This document shows positions 52,142-60,132 of a DNA stretch of 64,000 bases, piece after piece. This DNA is from Microbacterium sp. Se63.02b (GTDB lineage: Bacteria > Actinomycetota > Actinomycetes > Actinomycetales > Microbacteriaceae). The DNA is taken from contig NZ_CP050453.1 of the NCBI RefSeq assembly GCF_014171575.1, forward strand, positions 2,170,001 through 2,234,000, given 5' to 3'. The first letter of the stretch is position 1. Every line of letters begins with the position of its first letter. A program made the translations under genes and the position numbers. Under the pieces are notes generated by a model that saw only the letters and a program-made list of their open reading frames with translations, had not been told where the DNA came from and did not search any database.

Positions 52142-52807
52142 TCAGGTGCGGGGTGCCGAGGCTAGCTGGCGAGAGCGCGACTCGCGCATGCGCGTGACGC
52201 GTGGCAGGAACCATCCGATGAGTGGTCCGATGCCGAACGCGAAGAGCACCGTGCCGACGCCCACGGGTCCACCCAGCAGGAATCCGACGAGCAGCACGCC
52301 GCCTTCGATCAGGGTGCGCACGAGCCACACCGCCCAGCCGGTGCGCCTCACCAGCCCGGTCATCAGACCGTCGCGCGGGCCAGGGCCGAAGTCCGCGGCG
52401 ATGTACAGGCCTGTTGCGAAGGCGAGCAGCAGCATGCCGAACACGAACATGGGGGCGCCGATCCAGACCGAGTCAGGCGTGGGGATGACCGCGAGAGCGA
52501 GATCGGCGCTGGGACCCACCAGGAGCGCGTTCAACACTGTCCCGAGGCCCACGCGCTGCCGTAGCGGAATCCAGAGCAGCAGCACGGCGATCGAGATCAA
52601 CACCGTCATGACGCCGTAGCCGACCCCCGTCTGTCCCGCCAGGCCCAGTGCCAGGACGTCCCACGGCGAGACGCCGATGCCGCCGCGCACCATGAAGCCG
52701 AGCGCCACCCCGTAGAGGAACAGTCCGACCACCAGCTGCACGAGGCGCTCGATGAGGTCTCGCGGTGATGTGGCAGTGACAGGCAGGAGGACAGCACAGA
52801 GGAACAT
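52142..52807 (-). CDS. YczE/YitT-type membrane protein
   Basis: This 221-residue polytopic protein of the YczE/YyaS/YitT group has about five to six helices. Typical motifs are GLFLYGVALGFMVRGGIGVSPWDVLALG and DFGPGPRDGLMTGLVRRTG, which mark YczE. Function is unknown. A divergent MocR-type regulator gene with an operator-like repeat between them matches the known yczE/yczR pairing, in which the MocR protein controls the membrane-protein gene. Confidence 0.87.
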   Translation of the reverse strand: MFLCAVLLPVTATSPRDLIERLVQLVVGLFLYGVALGFMVRGGIGVSPWDVLALGLAGQTGVGYGVMTVLISIAVLLLWIPLRQRVGLGTVLNALLVGPSADLALAVIPTPDSVWIGAPMFVFGMLLLAFATGLYIAADFGPGPRDGLMTGLVRRTGWAVWLVRTLIEGGVLLVGFLLGGPVGVGTVLFAFGIGPLIGWFLPRVTRMRESRSRQLASAPRT

Positions 52808-52844
52808 GACTCCACTCTGACGTCTTCGTCCACTCCATCAGGGA

Positions 52845-52866
52845 GACCACTCTCGGGAAAGTGGTC
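52845..52866. promoter_or_regulatory. inverted-repeat operator between yczE and mocR genes
   Basis: GACCACT (52845-52851) and AGTGGTC (52860-52866) form a perfect 7-base inverted repeat. Further CCACT copies stand nearby (near 52812, 52830 and 52880). MocR regulators bind direct or inverted repeats in such divergent promoters, so this is a likely site for the regulator at 52903-54306. Confidence 0.65.
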
Positions 52867-52902
52867 TGCGTTTTCCAGGCCACTTTAGGCCATGCTGGAA
52901 AC

Positions 52903-54306
52903 ATGGGATCACGACTCGTGGAACAGCTCGGAGCGACCAACATCGCCGGAGCGGGCGCGGCCACCCTGGCCGATGGGATCCGTGCACTGATCCTGGACGG
53001 ACGACTCACCGTGGGCGAGCGTCTGCCCAGCGAGCGCGCCCTCGCGCTCGAACTACGGCGCTCCCGCTCGACGATCACTCGCGCCTACGGGCTGCTGGAC
53101 TCCGACGGCTACGTCTCGCGCCTGCACGGCGGCAGCACCCGCGTGACGCTCCCGCACGGCCACGCTGCGCCGGGTTCCGACGCCATCGACGATGCGATCG
53201 ACCTGTCGATCGCATCGATGGACTCGACTCCGGGACTCTACGATGCGACGGTGCGATCACTTCCGCGTCTCGCCGCACTGCGCGGTACGAGCGGGTACTC
53301 GCTGCAAGGTCTTCCCGAGCTCCGCGACGCGGTCGCGCAGCGCTTCACCGAACGCGGTGCGCCGACCTCCGCCGAGGAGATCATCATCACCTCGGGCGCA
53401 CTGAACGCCGTGAACCTGATCCTGACGGGGATCGGCCGGCGGGGCGAGCGGGCACTCGTCGAGCAGCCGACGTTCCCCCACGCTCTGGAAGCCCTGCACC
53501 GCCACGGGTACCGGCTCGTGCCGACGCCCGTCGACGTGGACGGCTGGGACACGCGGCACCTGAACGACACACTCCTGAGCGTGCGACCCCATGTCGCCTA
53601 CCTGATCCCCGACTTCCACAACCCGACCGGTGCGACACTCCCCGACGAGGAGCGCTCGCGCCTGGTGACGACGGCGCGCAACGTCGGTACGCATCTCATC
53701 GTCGATGAGACCACCACCGAGCTCGACATCGACCGGGGATGGTCACCCGCCCCGATGGGCGCGAACGGTCCCAACGTCATCACCGTCGGATCGATGTCGA
53801 AGATCGCCTGGGGCGGCATGCGCATCGGTTGGATCCGCGCCGAGCGCTCGATCATCGCTCGTCTACTGGCCGTGCGCCCGTCGTTCGAACTCGGGACCGC
53901 CCTGTTGGAACAGTGCATCGCGGTGGAGCTGCTGAGCGACATGCCCGCGCTCACGGCCCATGTGCGCCGCCGACTCCAGGAAGGCCGCGCTGCGGTCGAA
54001 GCCGGCGTCGCCCGGATCCCCGGCTTCTCGATGCCGCCCACTCCCGGTGGGCTCTCCGCCTGGATCGACATCGGCACCCCGCTGTCGACCGCCCTGTCTC
54101 TCGCCGCCCGCGAACGACGTCTGATCCTCCCACCCGGCCCTCGCTTCACGACCGGCGGGGTGCTCGAACGGCGGCTGCGGATACCCATCACCCTCCCGCC
54201 CGAGCGCGCGACGGATGCCATGCAGCGATTGGCGCTGGCCTGGGACGACGTTCGGGGAGGGGCGTCGTCGCGTCCCGACGAACTGGAGCACGCCGCCGTC
54301 ATATGA
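52903..54306 (+). CDS. MocR/YczR-type regulator (GntR HTH fused to aminotransferase)
   Basis: This 467-residue fusion has an N-terminal winged helix (LADGIRALILDGRLTVGERLPSERALALELRRSRSTITRAY across the helices) and a fold-type I PLP aminotransferase-like domain. The latter has SGYSLQGLPELRDAVA, ITSGALNAVNLIL, PDFHNPTGATLPDEER, VDETTTELD and the SMSKIAWGGMRIGWIRA lysine motif, so PLP should bind. ATG 52903 is used. It is divergent from the YczE-like gene, whose expression it probably controls. It has its own terminator downstream. Confidence 0.88.
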   Translation: MGSRLVEQLGATNIAGAGAATLADGIRALILDGRLTVGERLPSERALALELRRSRSTITRAYGLLDSDGYVSRLHGGSTRVTLPHGHAAPGSDAIDDAIDLSIASMDSTPGLYDATVRSLPRLAALRGTSGYSLQGLPELRDAVAQRFTERGAPTSAEEIIITSGALNAVNLILTGIGRRGERALVEQPTFPHALEALHRHGYRLVPTPVDVDGWDTRHLNDTLLSVRPHVAYLIPDFHNPTGATLPDEERSRLVTTARNVGTHLIVDETTTELDIDRGWSPAPMGANGPNVITVGSMSKIAWGGMRIGWIRAERSIIARLLAVRPSFELGTALLEQCIAVELLSDMPALTAHVRRRLQEGRAAVEAGVARIPGFSMPPTPGGLSAWIDIGTPLSTALSLAARERRLILPPGPRFTTGGVLERRLRIPITLPPERATDAMQRLALAWDDVRGGASSRPDELEHAAVI

Positions 54307-54320
54307 CCTCGACGGCCCCA

Positions 54321-54367
54321 CACGACGAGGACCCCACCTCGGTTCGCGGGGCGGGGTCCTCGTCGTG
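54321..54367 (+). terminator. terminator after the mocR gene
   Basis: Perfect 15-base arms (54321-54335 and 54353-54367) start 14 bases after the stop. Confidence 0.8.
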
Positions 54368-54456
54368 CGGAGCGGGGATACGTCTTCTCAGCGTCCGGGA
54401 TGATTCACCGGCATCCGATACTCACGCCTCCCCCGCTCCCGGCCTGCGGTGCCGGA

Positions 54457-54960
54457 CTAGCCGACCTTGTGGAGCCAGACGACCCGTGCGTCATCGCTGG
54501 CATGGCGGAACGGCTCGAGCTCCTCGTCCCAGGCGGAGCCGAGAGCGATGTCGAGCTCGCGCTGGAGCTCGACGGCACTCCCGGCCGCGATCTCCATCGC
54601 GTACCGGATGCGGTCCTCACCGATGACGATGTTGCCCGCCGCGTCGGTCTGCGCGTAGTGGATCCCGAGATCGGGAGTGTGCAACCAGCGCCCTCCGTCG
54701 CTTCGGGGCGTCGGGTCTTCGGTCACCTCGAAACGGAGGTGCTCCCATCCGCGGATCGATGTCGCGAGGGCAGCACCGGTACCGACCGGACCGTCCCAGT
54801 AGAACTCGGCGCGCCGCGCACCCTCGAGCACCGGCTGTTCGGTCCAGTCGAAGTTCACTGCACGCCCGATAGCGCGACCCACCGCCCATTCGAGGTGCGG
54901 GCAGAGCGCGCGAGGCGCAGAGTGGATGAACACCACTCCGCGTGCGTAAGCCGTCGCCAT
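54457..54960 (-). CDS. DUF3145 family protein
   Basis: This 167-residue actinobacterial protein of unknown function belongs to DUF3145. It begins MATAYARGVVFIHSAPRAL and has HLEWAVGRAIG, FDWTEQPVLEGARRAEFYW and SIRGWEHLRFEVTEDPTPRSDG. The end DDARVVWLHKVG is also family-like. It often accompanies the fab genes in actinobacteria, and here is separated from them only by the yczE/mocR pair. No catalytic motif is evident. Upstream is an inverted repeat at 55013-55046. Confidence 0.88.
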   Translation of the reverse strand: MATAYARGVVFIHSAPRALCPHLEWAVGRAIGRAVNFDWTEQPVLEGARRAEFYWDGPVGTGAALATSIRGWEHLRFEVTEDPTPRSDGGRWLHTPDLGIHYAQTDAAGNIVIGEDRIRYAMEIAAGSAVELQRELDIALGSAWDEELEPFRHASDDARVVWLHKVG

Positions 54961-55012
54961 GATCTCTCCGTTTCATCAGGTGCGTCTTCCCCAACGACCT
55001 GAACCACGAAGT

Positions 55013-55046
55013 GGCGAGAATATGCGGTTATGCGCCCATTCTCGCC
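55013..55046. promoter_or_regulatory. inverted repeat upstream of the DUF3145 gene
   Basis: GGCGAGAAT (55013-55021) and ATTCTCGCC (55038-55046) form a perfect 9-base inverted repeat with 16 bases between, 53 bases upstream of the DUF3145 start. It may be an operator. The same TGGCGAGAAT string also occurs at the parE and RimB-like gene starts. Confidence 0.4.
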
Positions 55047-55080
55047 GAGTTCGTCGGAAATCACAAGCGTGTCATTCATC

Positions 55081-55115
55081 ACGAAGGCCCCGGTCGCGCG
55101 GACCGGGGCCTTCGT
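55081..55115. terminator. terminator of the metal-enzyme-like gene
   Basis: Perfect 15-base arms (55081-55095 and 55101-55115) with loop GCGCG lie 51 bases beyond the stop of the gene at 55167-55940. Confidence 0.8.
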
Positions 55116-55166
55116 GCGCTTCGACGAGCTCGGCGACCGAACGGGTCGGAGCTCAGCGAGAGAGGA

Positions 55167-55940
55167 TCAGGCCTCGCTCATGGCCTGCTTGACCTGCTGG
55201 CCCTTCGCGGCGTAGTAGGCCGCGCGCGCAGCATCCTTGCGCGCCTGCTCGGCGTAACCGAACTCGAGCGTCTCCTGGTCGACCTCGTAGTTGGGCACAT
55301 CGTCGGTGCCGTGGTACTTCTCGATGTAGGCGTCGAGCTCGGGGCCAGAGGTCCACGACGTGATCAGGCAATAGCGCGGCTCCGTGCCGTTGTGCGTGGC
55401 GGCGTGCCACAGACGCTGCGTGTCGACGATGAGCTGCGCGCCGGCCGGAAGGGCGATGCGGTACTCGATGCTCGGGTCGGTGCGGTTCTCGCGCAGGACG
55501 AAGTAGCTGTCCTTGTCGTCGGTCAGGTTGAAGAACCCGCGGACCACCCAGCCGGTGCCGTCGGGGTTCAGGCGGTTGTTGTCGTCCTGGTGCAGGTTGT
55601 AGAGGCAGTCGCCGTAGGGCGTCGGCTGCAGCTCGATCACGCGGCAGCGACCGACGTTGGCGCCCGGCTCCTGCGCACGGCGCGTCAGGTTCGGGGCCTT
55701 CTCGGTCTGCGAGTCGATCCAGACGCCGTCCTTGTCGGTGCGCGGTGGCTTGTGGTTCCAGAAGCCGTTGCACTCGATGTCACCGAAGGCACTGGCGAGC
55801 GGGGCGAAACGGGTGTCCCCCGACGACTTCCAGTCGTTGTACTCGATGTCGAGCCACTCCTTGGGGTCGAGCTCCTGGTTGTAGCTGTCGAGGACGACGA
55901 ATCCCTTTTCCTCGAGCGCAGCAGACTTGATGTAACCCAT
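55167..55940 (-). CDS. uncharacterised HxD...H protein, possibly Fe(II)/2OG oxygenase-like
   Basis: This 257-residue soluble protein has no sure family assignment. LYNLHQDDNNRLNPDG contains an HxD pair, and about 80 residues later LWHAATHNGTEPRYCL has a His followed by an Arg-containing strand. This arrangement resembles the facial triad of Fe(II)/2-oxoglutarate dioxygenases (HxD...H, then Arg), with GWVVRGFFNLTDDKDSYFVLR typical of a jelly-roll strand pair. The C-terminal part is helical and Ala/Lys-rich. An iron-box-like palindrome lies upstream (55993-56006), so iron may control it. The assignment is by motif only. Confidence 0.65.
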   Translation of the reverse strand: MGYIKSAALEEKGFVVLDSYNQELDPKEWLDIEYNDWKSSGDTRFAPLASAFGDIECNGFWNHKPPRTDKDGVWIDSQTEKAPNLTRRAQEPGANVGRCRVIELQPTPYGDCLYNLHQDDNNRLNPDGTGWVVRGFFNLTDDKDSYFVLRENRTDPSIEYRIALPAGAQLIVDTQRLWHAATHNGTEPRYCLITSWTSGPELDAYIEKYHGTDDVPNYEVDQETLEFGYAEQARKDAARAAYYAAKGQQVKQAMSEA

Positions 55941-55992
55941 GATCGAGTCATGTTCCTTTCATCGGGGGCCAGCACGTTTTAACAGGCCCTGA

Positions 55993-56006
55993 TAAGGCAA
56001 GCCTAA
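55993..56006. promoter_or_regulatory. DtxR/IdeR-like iron box
   Basis: Read on the minus strand this is TTAGGCTTGCCTTA, a near-perfect palindrome (one mismatch) resembling half the DtxR/IdeR consensus TTAGGTTAGGCTAACC. It lies 53 bases upstream of the start of the 55167-55940 gene, where a regulator would cover the -35 region. Confidence 0.5.
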
Positions 56007-56116
56007 CAGCGAAGCCTGCGCGCCCTCCGGAGGTCGGCCGTGCATAACCGAATAGACTGATCGGGGCGCCCGGCGAGGCCTCGGCACCCGTCGCTACGGG
56101 AGGACGAGACACCAGC

Positions 56117-58120
56117 ATGAGCACCGCGACCAACGTCGAGGCGACAGCAGTCAACACGATCGAGTGGCTCGCGACGGGAACCACCACGATCGTGGTCCCG
56201 GTCTATCAGCGCCAGTACCGCTGGGACATCGGCGGGTGCGAGCGGCTCCTCTCCGACATCCGCGCCGTCGCCCGGGAAGACCAGGCGCACCGTCACTTCA
56301 TCGGTTCGATCCTCTCTGCGGAGGACGGCACATCCGCCGACGCGGCTCTGATCCTCATCGACGGGCAGCAGCGCATCACCACGCTCATGCTGCTCGTCGC
56401 CGCGTTGCATCATGCGGTCCGCGACTCCGATCCCCTGCTGGGCGCCGAGCTCGAACGCGTCCTGGTGCGCGCCGATGCGCCGACCCGCACCAAGCTGCGC
56501 CCCCACGACGCCTGGGCCGACCTCTATGAGTCTGTCGTGCTCGACCGCCGTGGGGACGCCGACCGGGAATCCCGCTTCGACGACAACTACGCGTTCTTCC
56601 GCAGCCAGATCCACGCGGATGAGGTGCCACTCATCTGGGAAGGCCTGCAGAAGCTCGAGCACGTGTCGATCACGCTGGGCGCAAAGGCGAATGCGCAGCA
56701 GATCTTCGAGAGTCTGAACTCCACGGGCGAGCCGTTGCGCGATCACGAGCTCATCCACAACTACATCCTGATGGGGCTCAGCCACGCGGAGCAGGTCGAC
56801 GTCGAGAACCGGTTCTGGGCGCCCATCGAACAACATACGGGCGAAGCCATCGGCGCGTTCTGGCGGCACTACCTCGTGCTGGTGACCGGCAGGGAGGTCG
56901 CCGCGAACGGTGAACACGGCGTGTACAGTGCCTTCCGCCAGTCCTTCCCCCGGGTCGACATCGCCCACCTGCAGGCTGATGCCGCCAAGTGGCGTCACTA
57001 CGCGGAGATCTACGGGATCCTCCTCGACCCCTCCCGCGAGCAGGACCCTGAGATCGCGCAGCAGCTGCGCCACGTGGCCACTTTCGGCCGCTCTTCGGCC
57101 CCGCTCGTGATGAGTGCGTACAGCGACCACGTCCGCGGCGTCATCGACAGGGCGGAGCTCATCGAGACCCTGGAATGGCTGCAGACGTTGTACCTGCGTC
57201 GAGCGCTGGTCAACCTTCCGGCCGAGCGCCTGATCGCCCGACTGTGCCGCGCGCGCGACGACGGACGCGATTCCCTGGCTCGTGCGTTCGCCCGCATCAC
57301 CCCGTCGGACGAGCGCGTGAGCGCCGTGCTGAAGTACAGCGAGCTCCCTCACCCCGCCTACGTCCTGGGGCGACTGGAAGGCGTGGAGAACCTCGACGCC
57401 TTCGACGTGGAGCACATCGTGCCGATGGTTCCCGGCGACGCCTGGTCAGGTGATGGGGAACGCCCCTGGAGCGCGTACTCCGAGGACGAGCAGAACAGCC
57501 ACCGCGCGCTGGCACCGACCCTGGGCAATCTGACGCTCCTGGAGCAGCCGCTCGCGGAGCGCGTGTTCGGCGCGGCCTTCCCGGTCAAGCGGGCCGAGGC
57601 CTATGCCCGCAGCTCGGTGCCCGCGACGCGGGACCTCGCCGAAGTCACGGCGTGGGGCACGTCCGCGATCACGCAGCGCACCGTCGCACTCACATCCGAT
57701 CTGATCCGCGTCTGGGCGCGGCCTGCACTGCCGGAGATCGACGACGATGGCCTGACGCCGATCTTGGACGCCGTCCGCCGCCGGGGGTGGCCGACCGGAT
57801 GGGAGCGCGAGTTCGACTACGTCGAATACCGCGGGGAGCGCTGGGAGGTTCCCGACGTCAAGTACCTGTTCAACCGGGTCTTCCGACGGGCCTGGACCGA
57901 CACCCGTGACGCGGCACTCGCTTACTGTGCCGCCCATGGCGGCCCGATCTACCAGGACAAGGCCTGGAAGGGGCAGTGGGATGAACTCGACGAGGGGCAC
58001 TTCCTCTACATGGGCTGGGACTCCAACTACATGATGACCGCCGTGCAGGGCGTGCTCGAGGAGTCGGGCATCGCCTCGGAGGTCTTCGTCAAGTACTCCT
58101 ACATCGGGAATGTGATGTGA
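56117..58120 (+). CDS. DUF262/DUF1524 GmrSD-like nuclease
   Basis: This 667-residue protein has an N-terminal ParB-like DUF262 domain (VPVYQRQYRW, IDGQQRITTLMLLVAAL with D82-R86) and a middle/C-terminal DUF1524 HNH domain (FDVEHIVPMVPGDAW with His433, then TLGNLTLLEQPL). Both halves are as in GmrSD, a type IV restriction enzyme that cuts glycosylated phage DNA with NTP hydrolysis. The last 120 residues (WEVPDVKYLFNRVFRRAWTDTRD) are an extra domain I do not recognise. It is probably a single-gene anti-phage system. Its stop overlaps the start of the following hydrolase gene, and no other defence gene is next to it. Confidence 0.85.
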   Translation: MSTATNVEATAVNTIEWLATGTTTIVVPVYQRQYRWDIGGCERLLSDIRAVAREDQAHRHFIGSILSAEDGTSADAALILIDGQQRITTLMLLVAALHHAVRDSDPLLGAELERVLVRADAPTRTKLRPHDAWADLYESVVLDRRGDADRESRFDDNYAFFRSQIHADEVPLIWEGLQKLEHVSITLGAKANAQQIFESLNSTGEPLRDHELIHNYILMGLSHAEQVDVENRFWAPIEQHTGEAIGAFWRHYLVLVTGREVAANGEHGVYSAFRQSFPRVDIAHLQADAAKWRHYAEIYGILLDPSREQDPEIAQQLRHVATFGRSSAPLVMSAYSDHVRGVIDRAELIETLEWLQTLYLRRALVNLPAERLIARLCRARDDGRDSLARAFARITPSDERVSAVLKYSELPHPAYVLGRLEGVENLDAFDVEHIVPMVPGDAWSGDGERPWSAYSEDEQNSHRALAPTLGNLTLLEQPLAERVFGAAFPVKRAEAYARSSVPATRDLAEVTAWGTSAITQRTVALTSDLIRVWARPALPEIDDDGLTPILDAVRRRGWPTGWEREFDYVEYRGERWEVPDVKYLFNRVFRRAWTDTRDAALAYCAAHGGPIYQDKAWKGQWDELDEGHFLYMGWDSNYMMTAVQGVLEESGIASEVFVKYSYIGNVM

Positions 58121-59370
58121 CCATGAGCACAGTCGTCCGCACGCTGCTGGATCTCACCGTCGAAGAGCACACGCTCACCGTCCCGCTCGTCTGGGGCGAC
58201 CCCGCCGACTCCCGTACCATCGACATCTTCGCGCGCGTGGTCTCCCGTGAAGGCGGTGAGACCCTCCCCTACCTCGTCTTCCTGCAGGGAGGTCCAGGAC
58301 ACGAGGCTCCCCGTCCATTCCACTCCTCCACGTCCCCGGCCTGGCTCGATGAGGCGCTCGCCCACTACCGCCTGGTGCTCCTCGACCAGCGCGGCACCGG
58401 GCAGTCGACTCCCGTCGGCGACCGCGGTCTCGCGCAGGGCGCCGAAGCCGTGGCCGAGCACCTCACTCATCTGCGCGCCGATGCGATCGTGCGCGACTGC
58501 GAGGCGATGCGCGAGCACCTGGGAGCGCCCACCTGGAGCGTGCTCGGGCAGTCCTTCGGCGGCTTCACGACCCTCGCCTACCTCTCGTCCGATGCCGCCT
58601 CCCTCGCGGACGTCTTCATCACCGGCGGCCTCAGCGCCGTGGGCCGTCACCCCGACGACGTCTACGCCCTCTGCTACGACAAGATGCGCGTCGCGTCCGA
58701 GCGCTACTACCGCCGCTTCCCCGAGCACCGAGACGCGATGCGACGTCTGATCGACCTGGCCGACGCCGGCGACATCGTGCTTCCCGACGGCGAGGTCGTC
58801 TCCCGCTCGCGGCTCCGCTCGATGGGCTCCGCACTCGGCACGGACGACGGTTGGCAGACCGTCTGGTCCCTGCTCGAGCGCGACCCCTCCTCGAACGCCT
58901 TCCGGTACGACCTCCTGCACGCGATGCCGTTCGACGGCAGGAACCCGCTGTATTTCGCCTTCCACGAGTCGAGTTACGCCGACGGTCACGCCACCCGGTG
59001 GTCGGCCGAGCGCACCGAACCCACGGACTTCCGCGATGACCCGACCCTGTTCACGGGCGAGCACATCCGCCGGGACTGGACCGAGACCGTTCCGGCGTTC
59101 CGGCCCTGGCGAGACGTCACGCTCGCCCTCGCGGAGTTCGAGTGGCCACGCATCTACGACGCCGAAGCCATCACCGCGTCGGGTGCGACCGGTGCGGCGG
59201 CCGTCTACGTCAACGACGTGTACGTGCCGTACGAGTTCTCGATCGAGACGGCGAGGCTCATTCCCGGGGTCCAGCTCTGGCAGACCAGCGAGCACGAGCA
59301 CAACGGCCTCCGCTCGGGACCTGTGCTCTCGCGCCTCATCGACCTCGCGCAGGGGCGTCGCATCCGCTGA
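58117..59370 (+). CDS. alpha/beta hydrolase, prolyl aminopeptidase-like (S33)
   Basis: This 417-residue protein has the S33 oxyanion motif FLQGGPGHEAPRP, LLDQRGTGQST and the nucleophile GQSFGGFTTLAYL (Ser146). Acid and His are near the end, in YVNDVYVP and EHEHNGLRSGP. It probably releases N-terminal proline or cleaves small esters/amides. Start GTG 58117 overlaps the stop of the DUF262 gene by 4 bases, with ATG 58123 as alternative, so translation is coupled. Whether it serves defence is unknown; S33 peptidases are usually metabolic. Confidence 0.88.
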   Translation: MTMSTVVRTLLDLTVEEHTLTVPLVWGDPADSRTIDIFARVVSREGGETLPYLVFLQGGPGHEAPRPFHSSTSPAWLDEALAHYRLVLLDQRGTGQSTPVGDRGLAQGAEAVAEHLTHLRADAIVRDCEAMREHLGAPTWSVLGQSFGGFTTLAYLSSDAASLADVFITGGLSAVGRHPDDVYALCYDKMRVASERYYRRFPEHRDAMRRLIDLADAGDIVLPDGEVVSRSRLRSMGSALGTDDGWQTVWSLLERDPSSNAFRYDLLHAMPFDGRNPLYFAFHESSYADGHATRWSAERTEPTDFRDDPTLFTGEHIRRDWTETVPAFRPWRDVTLALAEFEWPRIYDAEAITASGATGAAAVYVNDVYVPYEFSIETARLIPGVQLWQTSEHEHNGLRSGPVLSRLIDLAQGRRIR

Positions 59371-59424
59371 CGTGTCCCCCGCGAGGAGGATGCCGCTGCC
59401 CGCCAGGCTGCCTATCCTGTTGTC

Positions 59425-59709
59425 ATGAAGGACGTGATGGCGTGGGCGACGGTGATCGGCGTGCTCGCCATGGGTCCTGCCCTGCTGATCGTGGGTCTCA
59501 CGCACACGTTCTCGCGCAAGCCGGTGGAGAAGAAGTACGAGCACGTCGCGAACGGCGGCCTGGTGGGGGTGTTCGACAGCGTGTGGTCGCCCACTGCGCA
59601 TGAAGCGAGCCAGGAACGGGACCGCCAGACGCAGCGGACGGCGCCGGCGCCGGCGCCAGGCGATCCGCCGAACCGCATCGACGCCGGTCGCATCGTCATA
59701 GACGTCTGA
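59425..59709 (+). CDS. small single-pass membrane protein
   Basis: This 94-residue protein has an N-terminal membrane segment (WATVIGVLAMGPALLIVGL) and a charged tail. The tail has KPVEKKYEHVANGGLVGVFDSVWSP in two parts, and a C-terminal Pro/Ala run APAPAPGDPPNRIDAG. I see no known family. It is preceded by a short gap after the hydrolase gene and followed by a strong terminator. Confidence 0.6.
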   Translation: MKDVMAWATVIGVLAMGPALLIVGLTHTFSRKPVEKKYEHVANGGLVGVFDSVWSPTAHEASQERDRQTQRTAPAPAPGDPPNRIDAGRIVIDV

Positions 59710-59729
59710 GAACCGCGCCGGGGAGTCGA

Positions 59730-59777
59730 CCACGAAGAAGGCCCCATGCTCCGAGGAGCATGGGGCCTTCTTCGTGG
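59730..59777. terminator. perfect bidirectional terminator before rpmE2
   Basis: Arms of 22 bases or more (59730-59751 against 59756-59777) are fully complementary around CGAG. It stands between the convergent stops at 59709 and 59784. Confidence 0.85.
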
Positions 59778-59783
59778 CAGTCG

Positions 59784-60041
59784 TTACTTGGACGAGCCGC
59801 CGAAGCCCTTGAAGCGCTGGTTGAACTTCTCGACGCGGCCGGCCGAGTCCATGATGCGCTGCTTGCCCGTGTAGAACGGGTGCGAGGCCGAGGAGATCTC
59901 GACGTCGATGACGGGGTACTCCACGCCGTCGAGTTCGATGGTCTTGTCGCTCGAGACGGTCGAACGGGTGAGGAACGTCTCGCCCGAGCCGAGGTCGCGG
60001 AACACGACAGCCTTGTACTCGGGGTGAATGTCAGTCTTCAT
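59784..60041 (-). CDS. rpmE2: 50S ribosomal protein L31 type B
   Basis: This 85-residue L31 paralog begins [16 protein letters not shown] and has [46 protein letters not shown] and GGSSK. The zinc-binding Cys pairs of the C+ form are absent, so this is the zinc-independent form, which in other bacteria replaces the zinc form under zinc limitation. No Zur box was found by eye upstream. The ribosome binding site is AAGGA before the ATG. Confidence 0.95.
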   Translation of the reverse strand: MKTDIHPEYKAVVFRDLGSGETFLTRSTVSSDKTIELDGVEYPVIDVEISSASHPFYTGKQRIMDSAGRVEKFNQRFKGFGGSSK

Positions 60042-60132
60042 GGGATTCCTTAGTTGCTGCCCTGGATTGTGCCAGGGACGAGGGAAGTCTGCGGTGCAGA
60101 GAGCACCAAGGGTCGATTCTATCAGACCCTGA

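Noticed and set aside
54855..55082. 75-codon frame starting MMNDTLVISDELGENG before DUF3145
   Set aside because: It overlaps the DUF3145 start in another frame, has no ribosome binding site that I can see and no similarity.
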